Assembly: GCA_002077065.1 (NCBI GenBank)
Contig: NAJO01000025.1
Coordinates: 1 to 64,000, forward strand
Direction: 5' to 3'
DNA from: Cryoendolithus antarcticus
Taxonomy: Eukaryota; Ascomycota; Dothideomycetes; Cladosporiales; Cladosporiaceae
Length of the DNA: 64,000 nucleotides
The stretch's first letter is position 1. Each line of letters starts with the position of its first letter. The notes under the pieces are model-generated. The model made no database searches. It saw nothing but the letters and a program-made list of their open reading frames with translations, and had not been told where the DNA came from. Shown here piece after piece: positions 9,508-20,700 of this stretch. The translations under genes were made by a program, and so were the position numbers.

Positions 9508-12500
9508 TCAGCTACTCGGTCCTCCATGCGCGGTTCCCGGCCGACTGCCTTCGTCCTCATCTCCAGCAACATCCAATCCCTTTCTCCATCCCGCCAAACC
9601 ACCCCCAGCAGCGCTAGTTGCCGATGTGGGCGTCTTCTCGAAGTCAAACCTCTCGCTTAGTCTAAAGCTGTTCTGCTTCGCGCTTGTAGTCTCCCAATGA
9701 CTTCTAAGCGTCTCTAGCTCGGAGGCCAGACTGTCCAACGCCAGGCTGTTCCGGTTCAAATCCCCGCCGTGACCGCGGGTCGGGGAGGCGTTGCTATCGG
9801 TGATGGAGTATGTGGAGTCACCAGTATCGCTTACATTGCGACTATGCCCGCCGCCGCCAGCTGTGGAGGTGGCGGTTGATAGCTCTGAGAGATTGCGGGA
9901 ATGACCCATGGTTGTGCCGTTGGGAAGCGGAACAGGCGTCTCGGACATGCGAGATTGGCGGCGGTAGTTGTCGACGCTGTGTTCGACTTGATCGAGCAGG
10001 AGCTGCACCTTGTTCTCTGCATCTTGCGCGCGGGCGGAGAGTGCTTCGTTCTCATGCTGAAGGCGCTCGATGTCGCCGCGGGTCTGAGTGTGAGTTTGTT
10101 GCAGGGCTGCGAAGTCCGAACGGGCAGAGGTGTGCGAGGAGCGGGTTGACTCTAGCTCACTCTCGGTAGATTGCAGGCGAGTTTGCATCTCTGAGAGCCT
10201 GGCCTCCATATCCGACACAGACGAGCTGAGCTTAGTGTGCGATTCCTCGACCTCCTTCCTCAGGTTCGCCCTCTCAGCCTCCCAATCCGTGGGAACTTCA
10301 GGCGTGCCGCGCTTCGATCCTGCATCTAGCTTCTTACGCATATCTGCATTCTCGTTCTTAACACGCTGCAGCTCCTGCTTCATCTTGCTGAGCATCTTCT
10401 CTGTGCCTCGCAGGTACTTCACCGCGGCTTGGTGGTCGTTGTCTAGGGCTGTGAGTTTCTCCTCGTATTCGCGCTTCATTTTCTCGTCGCGGGAATTGAT
10501 GTCTTCGAATTGAGTCTTCATGTCTTCGTGCGATTTGAGAGCGCCATCGAGTTGCTGTTCCAATTCTCGGACGCGTGACAGATCTGGCGTGCTGAAGCGT
10601 GCGAGGCTGGATGGTGAGTCGATGGCGCGAGATCGGCGGACGTCAGTCGGGTTGATGCCACGCTCAGACAGGATATCCTTGAGCGCACCGTGCTGCACAG
10701 CCAGAGCGTTAGTCTCCAGTTGCTGTGATTGCAGCTTCTGCTCCAGTGCAGACTTCTCGGAGTTCAAGCCTTGCAAGTCCCGCACATGACCTTGCAGCTG
10801 CTTTCGGATTGTCAACCCCTCGCGAGAAGCCTGCTCCTGGTACACTTCCAGCCCAGCGATCCGCTCCTCAGCGCCGCGAAGCTTCGCGCTTGCAGCATCG
10901 GCTGCAGCTTGGTTCTGTCGCACCATCGCGTCTGCGCTTTCGAGCTGCTGTTGCAATATCGCCACGCGCTCATCAGCAGCGTACTTGGTGTCCAGATCTC
11001 GCTCCGAAACTCTGCCGAAGCCAGCAAGCACAGCAGAACGATGCGTGTCAGCTTCTCGCGAATGATGCTGCGCCAGATCTTCGGCATCTTGGAGCTTCCG
11101 ACTCGTAGTCTCCAGCTCAGCAGTCCTACTCTCGTGCTCCGATCGTAGGGAGGCGAGCTTCTGCTCCAGACCTTCCCGCTCTGCGCGTTCCCTCTCGAGT
11201 CGCTGCTCCAGCATCTGCGACTTCTCTGTTGAAGCCGTGACTGCCGCTTGCAAACTCGTAAGAATGCCGGCATGGTTCTGCGTCTCGTCAAGTAATTTCT
11301 TGTGCCTGCCATGGATCTCGTCCTTGTCAACAGTCAGTAGTCGATGCTGTGTCAGCAGCTCGTGGTGATTTGCCGAGACTTCCCGGGACGTGGTCTGCGC
11401 CTCATGCAATCCTGATCGCAGGTCTTCCGTCTCAGTCGAAAGCTGCTGATGCCGTGTATCCAGCTCAGTGACCCTCTTCTGCGCCGCCTCAGCAGTCTGC
11501 TCAGCCATCGCTCTCGCTTGCCGCTCCATCTCAAGCTCCCGTGTCAGCGCAGCAATCTGTCTATTGAGGTCTCCGTGGGTCGCAATCGAAGTCGCGAGCC
11601 TCTTATTTAGTCCACCATCACGCTCTTGCTCTGATGGTCCTTCACGATCACCATGACCCGCGAGCTTTGCTTTCGCGAACACAGCTTCGCCAACAGCCGC
11701 ATCTCGTTGGCGCTCCATTTCTGCGATCCTTGCTGAGGCGCTCTTGCTTTGCTCATCGATTGTCTCCTGTACTCGAGCAAGCTCTGCTCGCATCTTCAAC
11801 AGCGCTTCGATGAGCGGCTTGTCGTCATCCGAGAAGATCTCAGTCGCTCGATCGTCCATCACTGGCGAGTCGGTGGATCGTGTCTGGTAGCCCGACTTTC
11901 GCGCAAGAGCAAGCTCAGAAGCGAACCAAGCATTTTTCTGCTTCGCTGCGTCCAGCTCTTTGATAAGCTCGTCATGCTGCTGTGTCAGTGCTGGTGAAGA
12001 GCCAATACCAGAGTCCTGCGGTCGCTCATGATCCTCGGGCTGCAGCTGCTTCACCTTGGGCAGCATCTCGCGCGGCTGATCGACAGAATCTCGGGGCGTA
12101 CCGTTCAAGCTTCCGGGTCCTGAGTGAAGCCCTCGACCTTGTGACCTCGAACTTGTCCGCTGCACTCCAGCCTCCGACAAGTCCTGCGATGGCTGATACG
12201 TCTCTGGCTTCTGCCTCGCGCTATCGAAGTAAGACGTATCCGGCGCAAAGCCAGGTGACAGTGGTGCTCGCGGCTCTTGTACTGCAGGAGCCTGCATTGC
12301 TGTGGGTGAGGTCACAGCGCGATCTTCGAACTGCTGCGCACGGACAGGGTCCATTGTCGGGCTCAAAGCGCGCTCTGGTCTTGATGGCTGTCGTGTAGCT
12401 GCGACACCATTCACTCTCGGCTGTGGCGGCTGTTGCTGTGGGGGTGGTCCAGAAGGCGCAGGCAGTTGCGCTGGCGGACCCACTCGCGGCAAGCGCGATG

Positions 12501-14238
12501 CACTCTCACTCCTAACCCCGGGATCTGTGCTCCCACTCCTTTCTTTCTCCATGAGCTCTCTCGGAGGCTGCGGCCGAGCTGCAGGCGAAGTGACGGGACC
12601 GCCGTTCTTCTCCCCGCTTGGCCTCCTGTACCCCTGGATCCTGTCACTCGTGGGCGTCTGGCTTGCGCTGTCAGGTGGATATCTGATCTTGCTCGTGTCC
12701 AACAGATACGCCATTCCCAGCTCTACTGGATCTCTTGGTGCACTGCTCGGCTCGCCTGCCAATATCACGATCGACTTCCCTACAGTCGTCATGCTGTGCC
12801 CTGATCGCGGACTCGGGCTCGGTCCCATGTTTTGGAAAGTATACCATCTCCTCGACGTGATCCTGAACGCCGCAAGATCGCCAAGATCTGTGCCTTCCTC
12901 TGTTCGTCCGCCGAAAATATACATGACGTCGCCGACCAGCGCCGCCGCATGGCCTTCGCGCGGTGAGGGAATGTAGCCGATGCATTCGAGTTGAGTCCAA
13001 GAGTTCGTGTGTGGGTAGTATGACCAAACGTCGTTGAACCAGGTTACGCCATCTGTGCCGCCGAAGCTGTCGCATTGCTTGTCAGTATTGCTATCATTCT
13101 GTTTCGCACATCTCATTCACTCACAGATACAGCCTGTCTCCCCACGTGATCATCGTGTGATTCGTTCTTGCGGGTGGAATCTGGCCATGTGGTGGGCCGC
13201 CGTCAATTGTGTTCTGAACGAGAATCTCCCACCGATTGCTGGCCTGCTGTAGCGCGTTCAGATCGAAGGCCACCAGATCATTGAAGAAGTAGCCCTCAAC
13301 CTGCCCTCCAAAAATGTAGATCTTGCTGCCAAGTATGTTCAGGGTATGTCCATAGCGTCCAGGAGGTCGTTGGCCCGCTGGGAGTGCACGTGACCATTGT
13401 TTCGTTGCTGCATCTTGTAAGTCGTCTGCTGTGCCCTCACAAATGGACTAGTACTCACATGTGTTCAGAAGATAGAGCGTATCGTCCAGCGCGTCGCCCT
13501 CATCCATCTTCGTGTCACCACCAAACACAATGAATGCATTTCCCACCAGTAGACTCGCATGCCCGACTCGCGGACCTGGACCTTCACTCGTAGTAGCGAT
13601 CGGGTAGCAAGACATGGTGGCGCCGCCGGTTTCCACCATCCAAAGATCGCCTTTCACGGTGCTACCATTGATTAGTCCGCCCATCAGGAAGATAGAGCCG
13701 TCTTTACTGGACGATGAGTTGACTGCGGCGCCATATCGTGGGAAGGGATTTGTGTGCGACACTGTGAATGAGAGTTTGCGTTGCGACCAGGGATATGGTG
13801 AGGCTTCTGGCGCTTGTGTAGTCCGCGATTGGAGCGAGTTTGATCGTGGGCCCTGTCGCGCAGTTGTTAGCATCGCGCACAAAATACTGATATTACAAGA
13901 CTCACCTCATCCTGACTCCGATTTCTGACCCTCTGCTCAGGACTGGGCGGCCCTCTGGTGGCCTCCCTCGAATACACCTCCCTGCCGTTCGGCCCATCGC
14001 CCGGTGCCGGACTTCTAACCACAGCCTTTTCTTGTCCCACCAGCGAGTTCAGACTCCCGTTGACACTGCCATTGACACCCTGCTGCTGTCCTGGAGTCGG
14101 CGATGCAGGTTTCACCGCGCCATTGAGTGTCGGTATTTGACTCTGCGGCCCGTCGGCAGACCGTATGTCGCGCGAGGCGGGTGGTAACGCATTCGGTGTC
14201 GGTCCACCCTTCTTACTGGACTTGAAGAGGAAGGACAT
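9508..14238 (-). CDS. tea1: Kelch-repeat, coiled-coil cell-end marker (Tea1/TeaA type)
   Basis: Four exons join in frame: 14238-13906, 13852-13459, 13413-13125 and 13066-9508, with introns of 53, 45 and 58 bp (GCTAAC branch in the first). The product is 1,524 residues. A Pro/Ser-rich N-terminus is followed by about six kelch repeats at roughly residues 140-450, with the diagnostic GG pairs (FLMGGL, FGGD, IFGGQ, FGGTDG, IFGGRTE). A disordered Pro/Gln region follows, then a coiled coil of some 600 residues rich in E, Q, K and L, and a short Ser-rich tail. This architecture is that of Tea1/TeaA/Kel proteins, which ride microtubule plus ends and mark the growing cell end for formin recruitment. 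Role inferred from family. Confidence 0.9.
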
Positions 14239-15437
14239 GCTGGGTGGTGGTGTAGGGGGTGCTGGCGCACGACACGCGCGGCAGGTGCTGGCGGTGTCAC
14301 AGCGTTGGCGGCGCGGTCATGTGACACTCCAGGCAGACGTGTTGTTGTGTATTGATGTGTGCAGACAGTGCTGTCTACAATGCGATGGACTGCACTTCGT
14401 CGAGGAGGTTGGAGGGAATGTCGACTTGTCTCAAGTTCTCTCCCCGCGCCGGTGCTCTGTTCCCAGTAAAGCGGTAGCGCGCGTCTGCTGTCCTGACGCC
14501 CGCAACAAACGCAACGCGGCAATGGCAGTATAATGTACAGTACAGCAGTTCGTCGTGATGTCGTTCGTGATGGTGATGTACAGGAAGATAGAGATGGGTC
14601 GTCTGTACGGCCAAAAGGCTGGGCGGCGTGCGATTGGTGGTACAAGCACTGATCCCTTTTCCTAGGGGGAGAACTTCAAGACAAGGTACTTCGAGAACAG
14701 ACTAGCGCATCGTGCCCTGGCACCCGGGAGTTTGCCGCCCGGGGTTCCTTCCAAGATTTCTTATGGACTTGGGGTGGAAGTTGCAACCAGCATAAACACA
14801 CCTGGGGCGGGTCGTTCTTGCCTTGAGTTACATATCAGATGATACCATCCGTCTCAAGGACGTTCAGGATATCTCCTACGCGCAGCATCTGCATTCGGCA
14901 CTCCTCAAGATCTCGACGCTAACGTGACTTCCGGGTCGATCACACACGGGTTCGCAAGGGTATATCCGAGCGAATCACGCCTTGTCTGCACTGGAAGACC
15001 TCACATCTTTCAGCTTCGCGCGACTGAATCTTTTTCCGTTGAGCATACAAGTTCACGTCAAAGCTGGCCGAGTGGACTATCGTCCCCTTCGACCTGGCTG
15101 AGATGTCTCATAGTAGCGCGCCACATGTCTCTCAGCGGCGCAATAGGCTCAGGACTACGACAATGTCTCCTGAGGCCGTAAGGCTGCAGCCAGGCCGAAT
15201 GTGGCTGCAGGAACGTATGCAGCATTTGTGGCGGGCGGGGATCGACTGCACATGAGGCCTCTCTGACAAAGATGTGTCAACCGAGAGCATGAGTGTGTTT
15301 CTAACTCTCGTCTGTACCAATCATCATCAACCCGGACAGCATACGTGCGGTTCTGATACACCAGGAAGTGAACCTGCTGGGTCACTCAATGGCGTGACGG
15401 TGGCCGGGCTTACAACTAGACCGTGCCGGACATCGTC
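14239..15437. other. Intergenic gap, long 5' region of the kelch gene
   Basis: A 1.2-kb stretch upstream of the divergent kelch and orphan genes. Short frames are all under 130 codons and overlap each other. No repeat, tRNA or conserved motif was recognised. Confidence 0.4.
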
Positions 15438-16807
15438 ATGTCTGGACTCGAAGTACTCGCCATACCGGCTCTCGTCACGTCAGTGATTAGTGCGTTTAGC
15501 GGCGCAACGAGCCTGTACCGCGCATGGCGCAAGGATCGCCGAGAGCGTCTGGATATGATCTAGAATGAAGAGCTCCAGAGTCTGGTTAGTACGAGTGGAG
15601 GTCGAGTACAGCAAGAGTACGATGTCGACTTCCGTCGCATGGGCAGGAAGTTTGCTGAGGGGGACGGTGTGTTGATTGTCCATGGAAACCTCCTTGTATC
15701 ACCCATTGACGAGTTTTAGACATCAGTCGCTGGGCACTGGCGCAGCAAGTCATGACACTGCAGGCCACTGTGATAAGGCTACTTACCTCAGACTCCAGTA
15801 ATGATGCGGATTCTCACGTGTTACAACCACATCACAGCCAACTGACCAACTTTACACGGGTCGCTCGCAATGGCTCGATTGATACTCTTGGTGGGCTGTA
15901 TCAGAGACTTAGGCAGGCGGCCCCGATCAGAGAGGTGCCGGCAGTTCGGCAAGAGTCCGCTGCACTTCGCGCACGCCCTGAGGAAGGCACATCGTACGTT
16001 CGCATTCGTCGAGGATGGGCCTTGCCCTTGAGAGACACGCCGGATCACTCGAATCATCGCGTCTACCCGGACGCAAAGCTGATTGCCACTGGCCTCAGCA
16101 GAAAGACGACAACCAGGAATTACAATGATCGAGATTCCGAATACATGACTGGCTACACCTCCGATGACATAGAAATACCAACTCGTCGCATGTCAACTCC
16201 AGAACGACCCCAAAGGCTCTATAGGGCCACGGAGTCGGCTGGTAGGAACTATGACGATTCGGAAACCGAGTCCACGACTGGCTACAGCCCCGATGATATA
16301 GAATCACCCATTCGTAATATGGCAACTCAGGAACCATCCAAATTCTATGAGACAATCAAGTCTGACCCTGTAGGACTCGAGGTCATCCAGCGTCACACGC
16401 TGGGCAGCACTTCCGCCGAGCAAAATGCGAAATATAACTGTTTCCGGCTCATTGACAGTCCGTCCTTTTGGCGCCGTCGTCGCAAGTGCTCGGAGTGCCC
16501 ATTCCGGCTACAAGTGCGAGCTCTAGGTTTTATTTTCATCCAAACAAAGGATGGCAAGTTGCTAGCCACACCTTGCTGTGTTGAGAAGTTCCACTTCTAT
16601 AGCGCGGCAAGAGTCTCAAATAGAGCCGCAGAGGATGGCCACTCGGCCTTCAGATGCTACATTTGCAAGAGTGGAGAGGTCTTTGATATCTTATCGAACC
16701 CTCAGTCGCTCTCGCTACATATTAGGGATTGCCACAATTGGGATGAGATCTGTGGTCCGGGTGGGTGTATTGAGGTAAGGTGCGGCAGGGTCTTCCCAGG
16801 GTTTTGA
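15438..16807 (+). pseudogene. Orphan fungal gene with in-frame TAG (possible pseudogene)
   Basis: The ATG at 15438 begins MSGLEVLAIPALVTSVISAF, then SLYRAWRKDRRERLDMI and a TAG at 15561. The same frame resumes as NEELQSL...QQEYDVDFRRMGRKFAEGD. A 53-bp intron (15667-15719) then joins in phase to ISRWALAQQVMTLQATVIRLL and a further 350-codon frame. The N-terminal pattern (hydrophobic helix, W-R-K cluster, EYDxDFxRxGxxFAxGD) recurs, as I recall it, in uncharacterised fungal proteins. The C-terminal part has zinc-ligand-like pairs (KCSEC, FRCYIC...LHIRDCH). A GTAAGG donor at 16775 could splice to a 3' extension as far as 17308. Except for the single TAG the gene looks intact, so recent inactivation, readthrough or an assembly error are all possible. 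Confidence 0.55.
16118..16328 (+). repeat. Duplicated ~42-residue motif inside the orphan gene
   Basis: Two diverged copies follow one another with a period of about 126-129 bp. Both encode N-Y-x-D, then TGY-x-x-DDIE-x-P-x-R-x-M (TGYTSDDIE and TGYSPDDIE). The period is a whole number of codons, so it is a protein-level tandem duplication. Confidence 0.7.
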
Positions 16808-17308
16808 GTGTCTGTCGACTGCTCGGAGACTACATTGTGGGGTGCCTAAGGAGCAGCTGCAACTCACGACGGCAAGTCGATTCAGCAATTGCCCCAAGCA
16901 ACCGGGCATCCTCAGAAATTCACCGGGACAGCTGATGCAAGAAACGATGCGTCGAGGGAAGCTGCAGGCTCTGACGCTGGCCACGACGGACACCATCGCT
17001 ACTGGTCTCGACCTACAACGAAATTAAATTCCATTTGGCTCGAAAGCAGGGAGCTGCCGTCTGCTGACACTATAAACATAAATGCCCTGCGCGCAATTGT
17101 AAGGAGCGCTGGCAGTATAGATGCCAAATACAGTGGCTGGGGGCGTTTACGAAGGATAGGACACGACTTGCCCTGTTCACATTCTCATCACGTTGACCGG
17201 ACCGCTCGAGCGAGAGTGCATCCGTCGTTCAGCTGCTACTGCTGCGAAGATACGGATCCGCGGTCATGGTCGAAGTCCGCTATATCACTGCAGGCTGTGC
17301 AGCCGTAG

Positions 17309-17727
17309 CTTGGACCACGAGTCGTGGTATGAGGATGCAGCTTAGGAAAGCGCCACCGCCTAGCACTCACTGGAGGAGGAACGCGGAGCCGTCTCGCTCG
17401 AAGGGTGGCATCCGCTGTGGCTAGGCGGTGGGAGATACGACAGCATCAGTTGTAGGATGTTGCCCAATGAGCTCATCATTCTGTGCACTGTGCAGATCCA
17501 TATGCCGTGGCGAGGATTGAGCCCACTATAGTTAGTCCGTGCGCGTGACATGTGATTGTCGCTTGCGAAGTTCAGCCAGCCTTGCCCACTACACCTCACT
17601 CCCAAGCTCTCACTAGCATCGGCACTTGAATGCATGACACCCCACGCTACACCTAGCACACTTCCAAACAACGCGAGCTAGGCTTGCATGGCCTTGACAC
17701 GGCGCCGACGAATGCGTGCGCTTGATC
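17309..17727. other. Promoter region of KOG1
   Basis: A 419-bp stretch upstream of the Kog1 start at 17728. No other gene is supported here. Confidence 0.4.
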
Positions 17728-20700
17728 ATGACGCGTGGTGCGAATGCAGGTCTGCTCAGTGAGCACGACTCGAATGGCTTCAGATCACGGCATCCTCAGC
17801 CTGTGCTGAGTGCTCTGAACACGACAACACCAGAAGAGACGATAGGATCTTCAGAAGGGAGCTCGACATACAGACGCCCGCCTACATCGCGCAGTCGAGC
17901 TTCGACGAACAATGAGGGCGACAGCGGCAGTGAGGATGAGGGGCTGCAGATGGCGCGCACGAATGGCGCAAATGGACACAGACAAGGTATGCATACACGT
18001 GATCCAAGTGAGGCGACAACGGCAGCGGTGGTGAAGATACACACTCCAAATGGCAGGGGCGAGGACCGAGATGGGCGGTTCAGGATGCGACACGGCTGGG
18101 AAGCTCAGCTGGAGAGTCCTGAGCAAGCGAACCTCCTTAGCCAGACCTTCTTCATGTACTTCGAAGACAAACGTCACGAAACTGCAGGCAATCCTCCACC
18201 CGACACAGATACCAAAGGCGCCGTTTCCGAATGGCGCATGAAGGACCGGCTCAAGACTGTGTCAGCCATCCTGGCCATCTGCCTGAACGTCGGTGTCGAC
18301 CCGCCAGATACTGTGAAGACAAACCCATGCGCTCGGCTGGAATGCTGGTACGACCCTGTGCCGCCGGATAGTACGACTAGTAGCACCACGACGAACAATA
18401 ATGCACAGATTGGGAAGAATCTGCATTCGCAGTATGAGAGCCTGTCGCTCCGGACCCGCTATAAGCCGATCTTGGACCCAACGATTGAGGACTTGCGGAA
18501 GTACACGACTTCGTTGAGGAGGACTGCGCATGCGGAGAGGATCTTGTTCCACTACAATGGCCATGGAGTGCCGAAGCCGACGCCGAGTGGGGAGGTGTGG
18601 TGCTTCAATCGGAGCTATACGCAATACATTCCCATCAGCCTATATGACTTACAAGAGTGGGTGGGTGCGCCGGGATTGTGGGTGTGGGATTGCAGTGCAG
18701 CAGGCGGAATTATCAGTGGGTTTCTGGAGGGCGTGCAAAAGCATAACGCGAAGCAAGATGAGGCCATGGCGCGGGATCCGAATCGGATGCAGCAGCAGAG
18801 TAGGACTCGCTGGGAGGATTGCATTCACTTGGCTGCCTGTCGTGAGAGCGAGTCTTTGCCGACAAACCCTGACCTACCTGCGGACGTCTTCACATCATGT
18901 CTCACTACGCCAATAGCAATGGCTGTGCGGTTCTTCATGCTTCAGAACCCGCTGCCTTCGACTTCTGGCATCACACTGGCTCAGGCGAAGGATATACCTG
19001 GCAAAGTCACAGAGCGACGCACACCACTGGGTGAGCTGAACTGGATCTTCACGGCTATCACTGATACGATTGCATGGAACTGTCTGGACAAGGTACTGTT
19101 CAAGAAGCTTTTCAGACAGGATCTGATGGTAGCGGCATTGTTCAGAAACTTTCTCTTGGCGCAGAGGGTGATGCGGATCTATCACTGCCACCCACAGTCA
19201 CACCCTGTCATACCAGACACCCACAGTCACCCCTTGTGGCAGAGCTGGGACCTCGCCGTGGAGATGATTCTGGCTCAATTGCCGAGGCTCATCGAGCAGC
19301 AGAAAGCTAACGACGCTGCACTCGAGGCAGTACCCAATGGCACTGTTGCGTCACCTCCACCGGAACTGGAGTACATTCACTCCGACTTCTTTGCCGACCA
19401 GCTGTCGGCCTTTGAAGTCTACCTGTCTTCCGCCCCTGCACACGCGGGAGCCCGGCCTCCTGAACAGCTTCCGATCGTCCTTCAAGTCCTGCTCTCGCAG
19501 ATTCATCGCCTTCGCGCTTTGATCCTGCTCTCGAAGTTCCTCGATCTCGGACCCTGGGCTGTGAACCTAGCGCTTAGCATCGGCATCTTCCCGTACGTCC
19601 TCAAGCTCCTCCAATCGCAAGCCATCGAGCTCAAGCCACCAATGGTCTTCATCTGGGCGCGCATCCTCGCAGTCGACCAGTCCTGCCAAAGCGATCTCGT
19701 CAAAGACAACGGCTTCACATACTTCACCAACATACTCAACTCCGCCTCCGGCCTGCCGATCGGTAACGTCGCCGAGCATCGCGCTATGTGCGCCTTCGTG
19801 ATAGCGATGTTCTGTCGCGACTTCCGGGTCGGCAAAGCTGCGGTCCTTGAGACGAGTCCGGAGATCATCGAGAGCTGTCTCCGACATTTGCTAGATCTAG
19901 AGAATCCGCTGCTCCGGCAATTCGCGTGTCTCTGTCTGAGCAATCTGTGGAAAGACTTCCCAGCTGCGAAGGCGTTGGCATTGCAGTGTCAGGCGCATAT
20001 GAGGATCAAGGATCGAAGTCATGATCCTGTACCTGAGGTACGTGCGGCTTGTCTAGATGCTTTGACCAGCTTTGTGGCGACTGGGGAGGTCGATGCAGCG
20101 GTTGCGCTTGAGGAAGAGACGTTGGCTAGTGTTGTGGTGGCTATGGGTATGGACGGCAGCATCATGGTCCGGAAGGAGCTAGTCGTGTTTTACTCAACAT
20201 TCATCAAGAGGTATGAGGCCCGTTTCGTGGTCGCCGCGTGGGAGCAGCTGAACGAAGAGAGGGACAAGCGTATTGGAATGAAGGAGAATAAAGCGCCTGG
20301 TGGAGGTGGAGTCAATGGACGACATCTATCGTTCGGCGGCACTGAATTCCAGCCGGAGTACGAGAGCAACAAAACGACACTATCGAAGAAGACGATCTAT
20401 CGTGCTGTGTGGAGGCAGACCATGTCGATGTCAGCTGATCCACACGCGGAAGTCGCACAGAACGCAAGTGTCGTGGTCGACTACGTTGTTAGTGCACTGC
20501 TGGAGTCGCCGCTGGGCGATTACGCCAACGCAATCTTGGACGAGCTCACGATTGAGGGCCTCAAGGGGGATGGAACGCAGCCTACTGGTATGGACACGCT
20601 CACTCGACAGCGATCACGCGACTACGGTCGGCCGCAGACACCACCAAGCCCGTCTGCCTCAACGGCATCAAAAGCTGATGGCTACTTCGCCCTCTCGCGC

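Noticed and set aside
9750..9775. tRNA B-box-like sequence (GGTTCAAATCC)
   Set aside because: It falls inside the coding tail of the kelch gene, and no A-box or cloverleaf can be formed around it.
12302..12976. 224-codon plus-strand ORF
   Set aside because: It lies antisense to the kelch/coiled-coil gene in low-complexity Pro/Gln coding sequence and has no domain resemblance.
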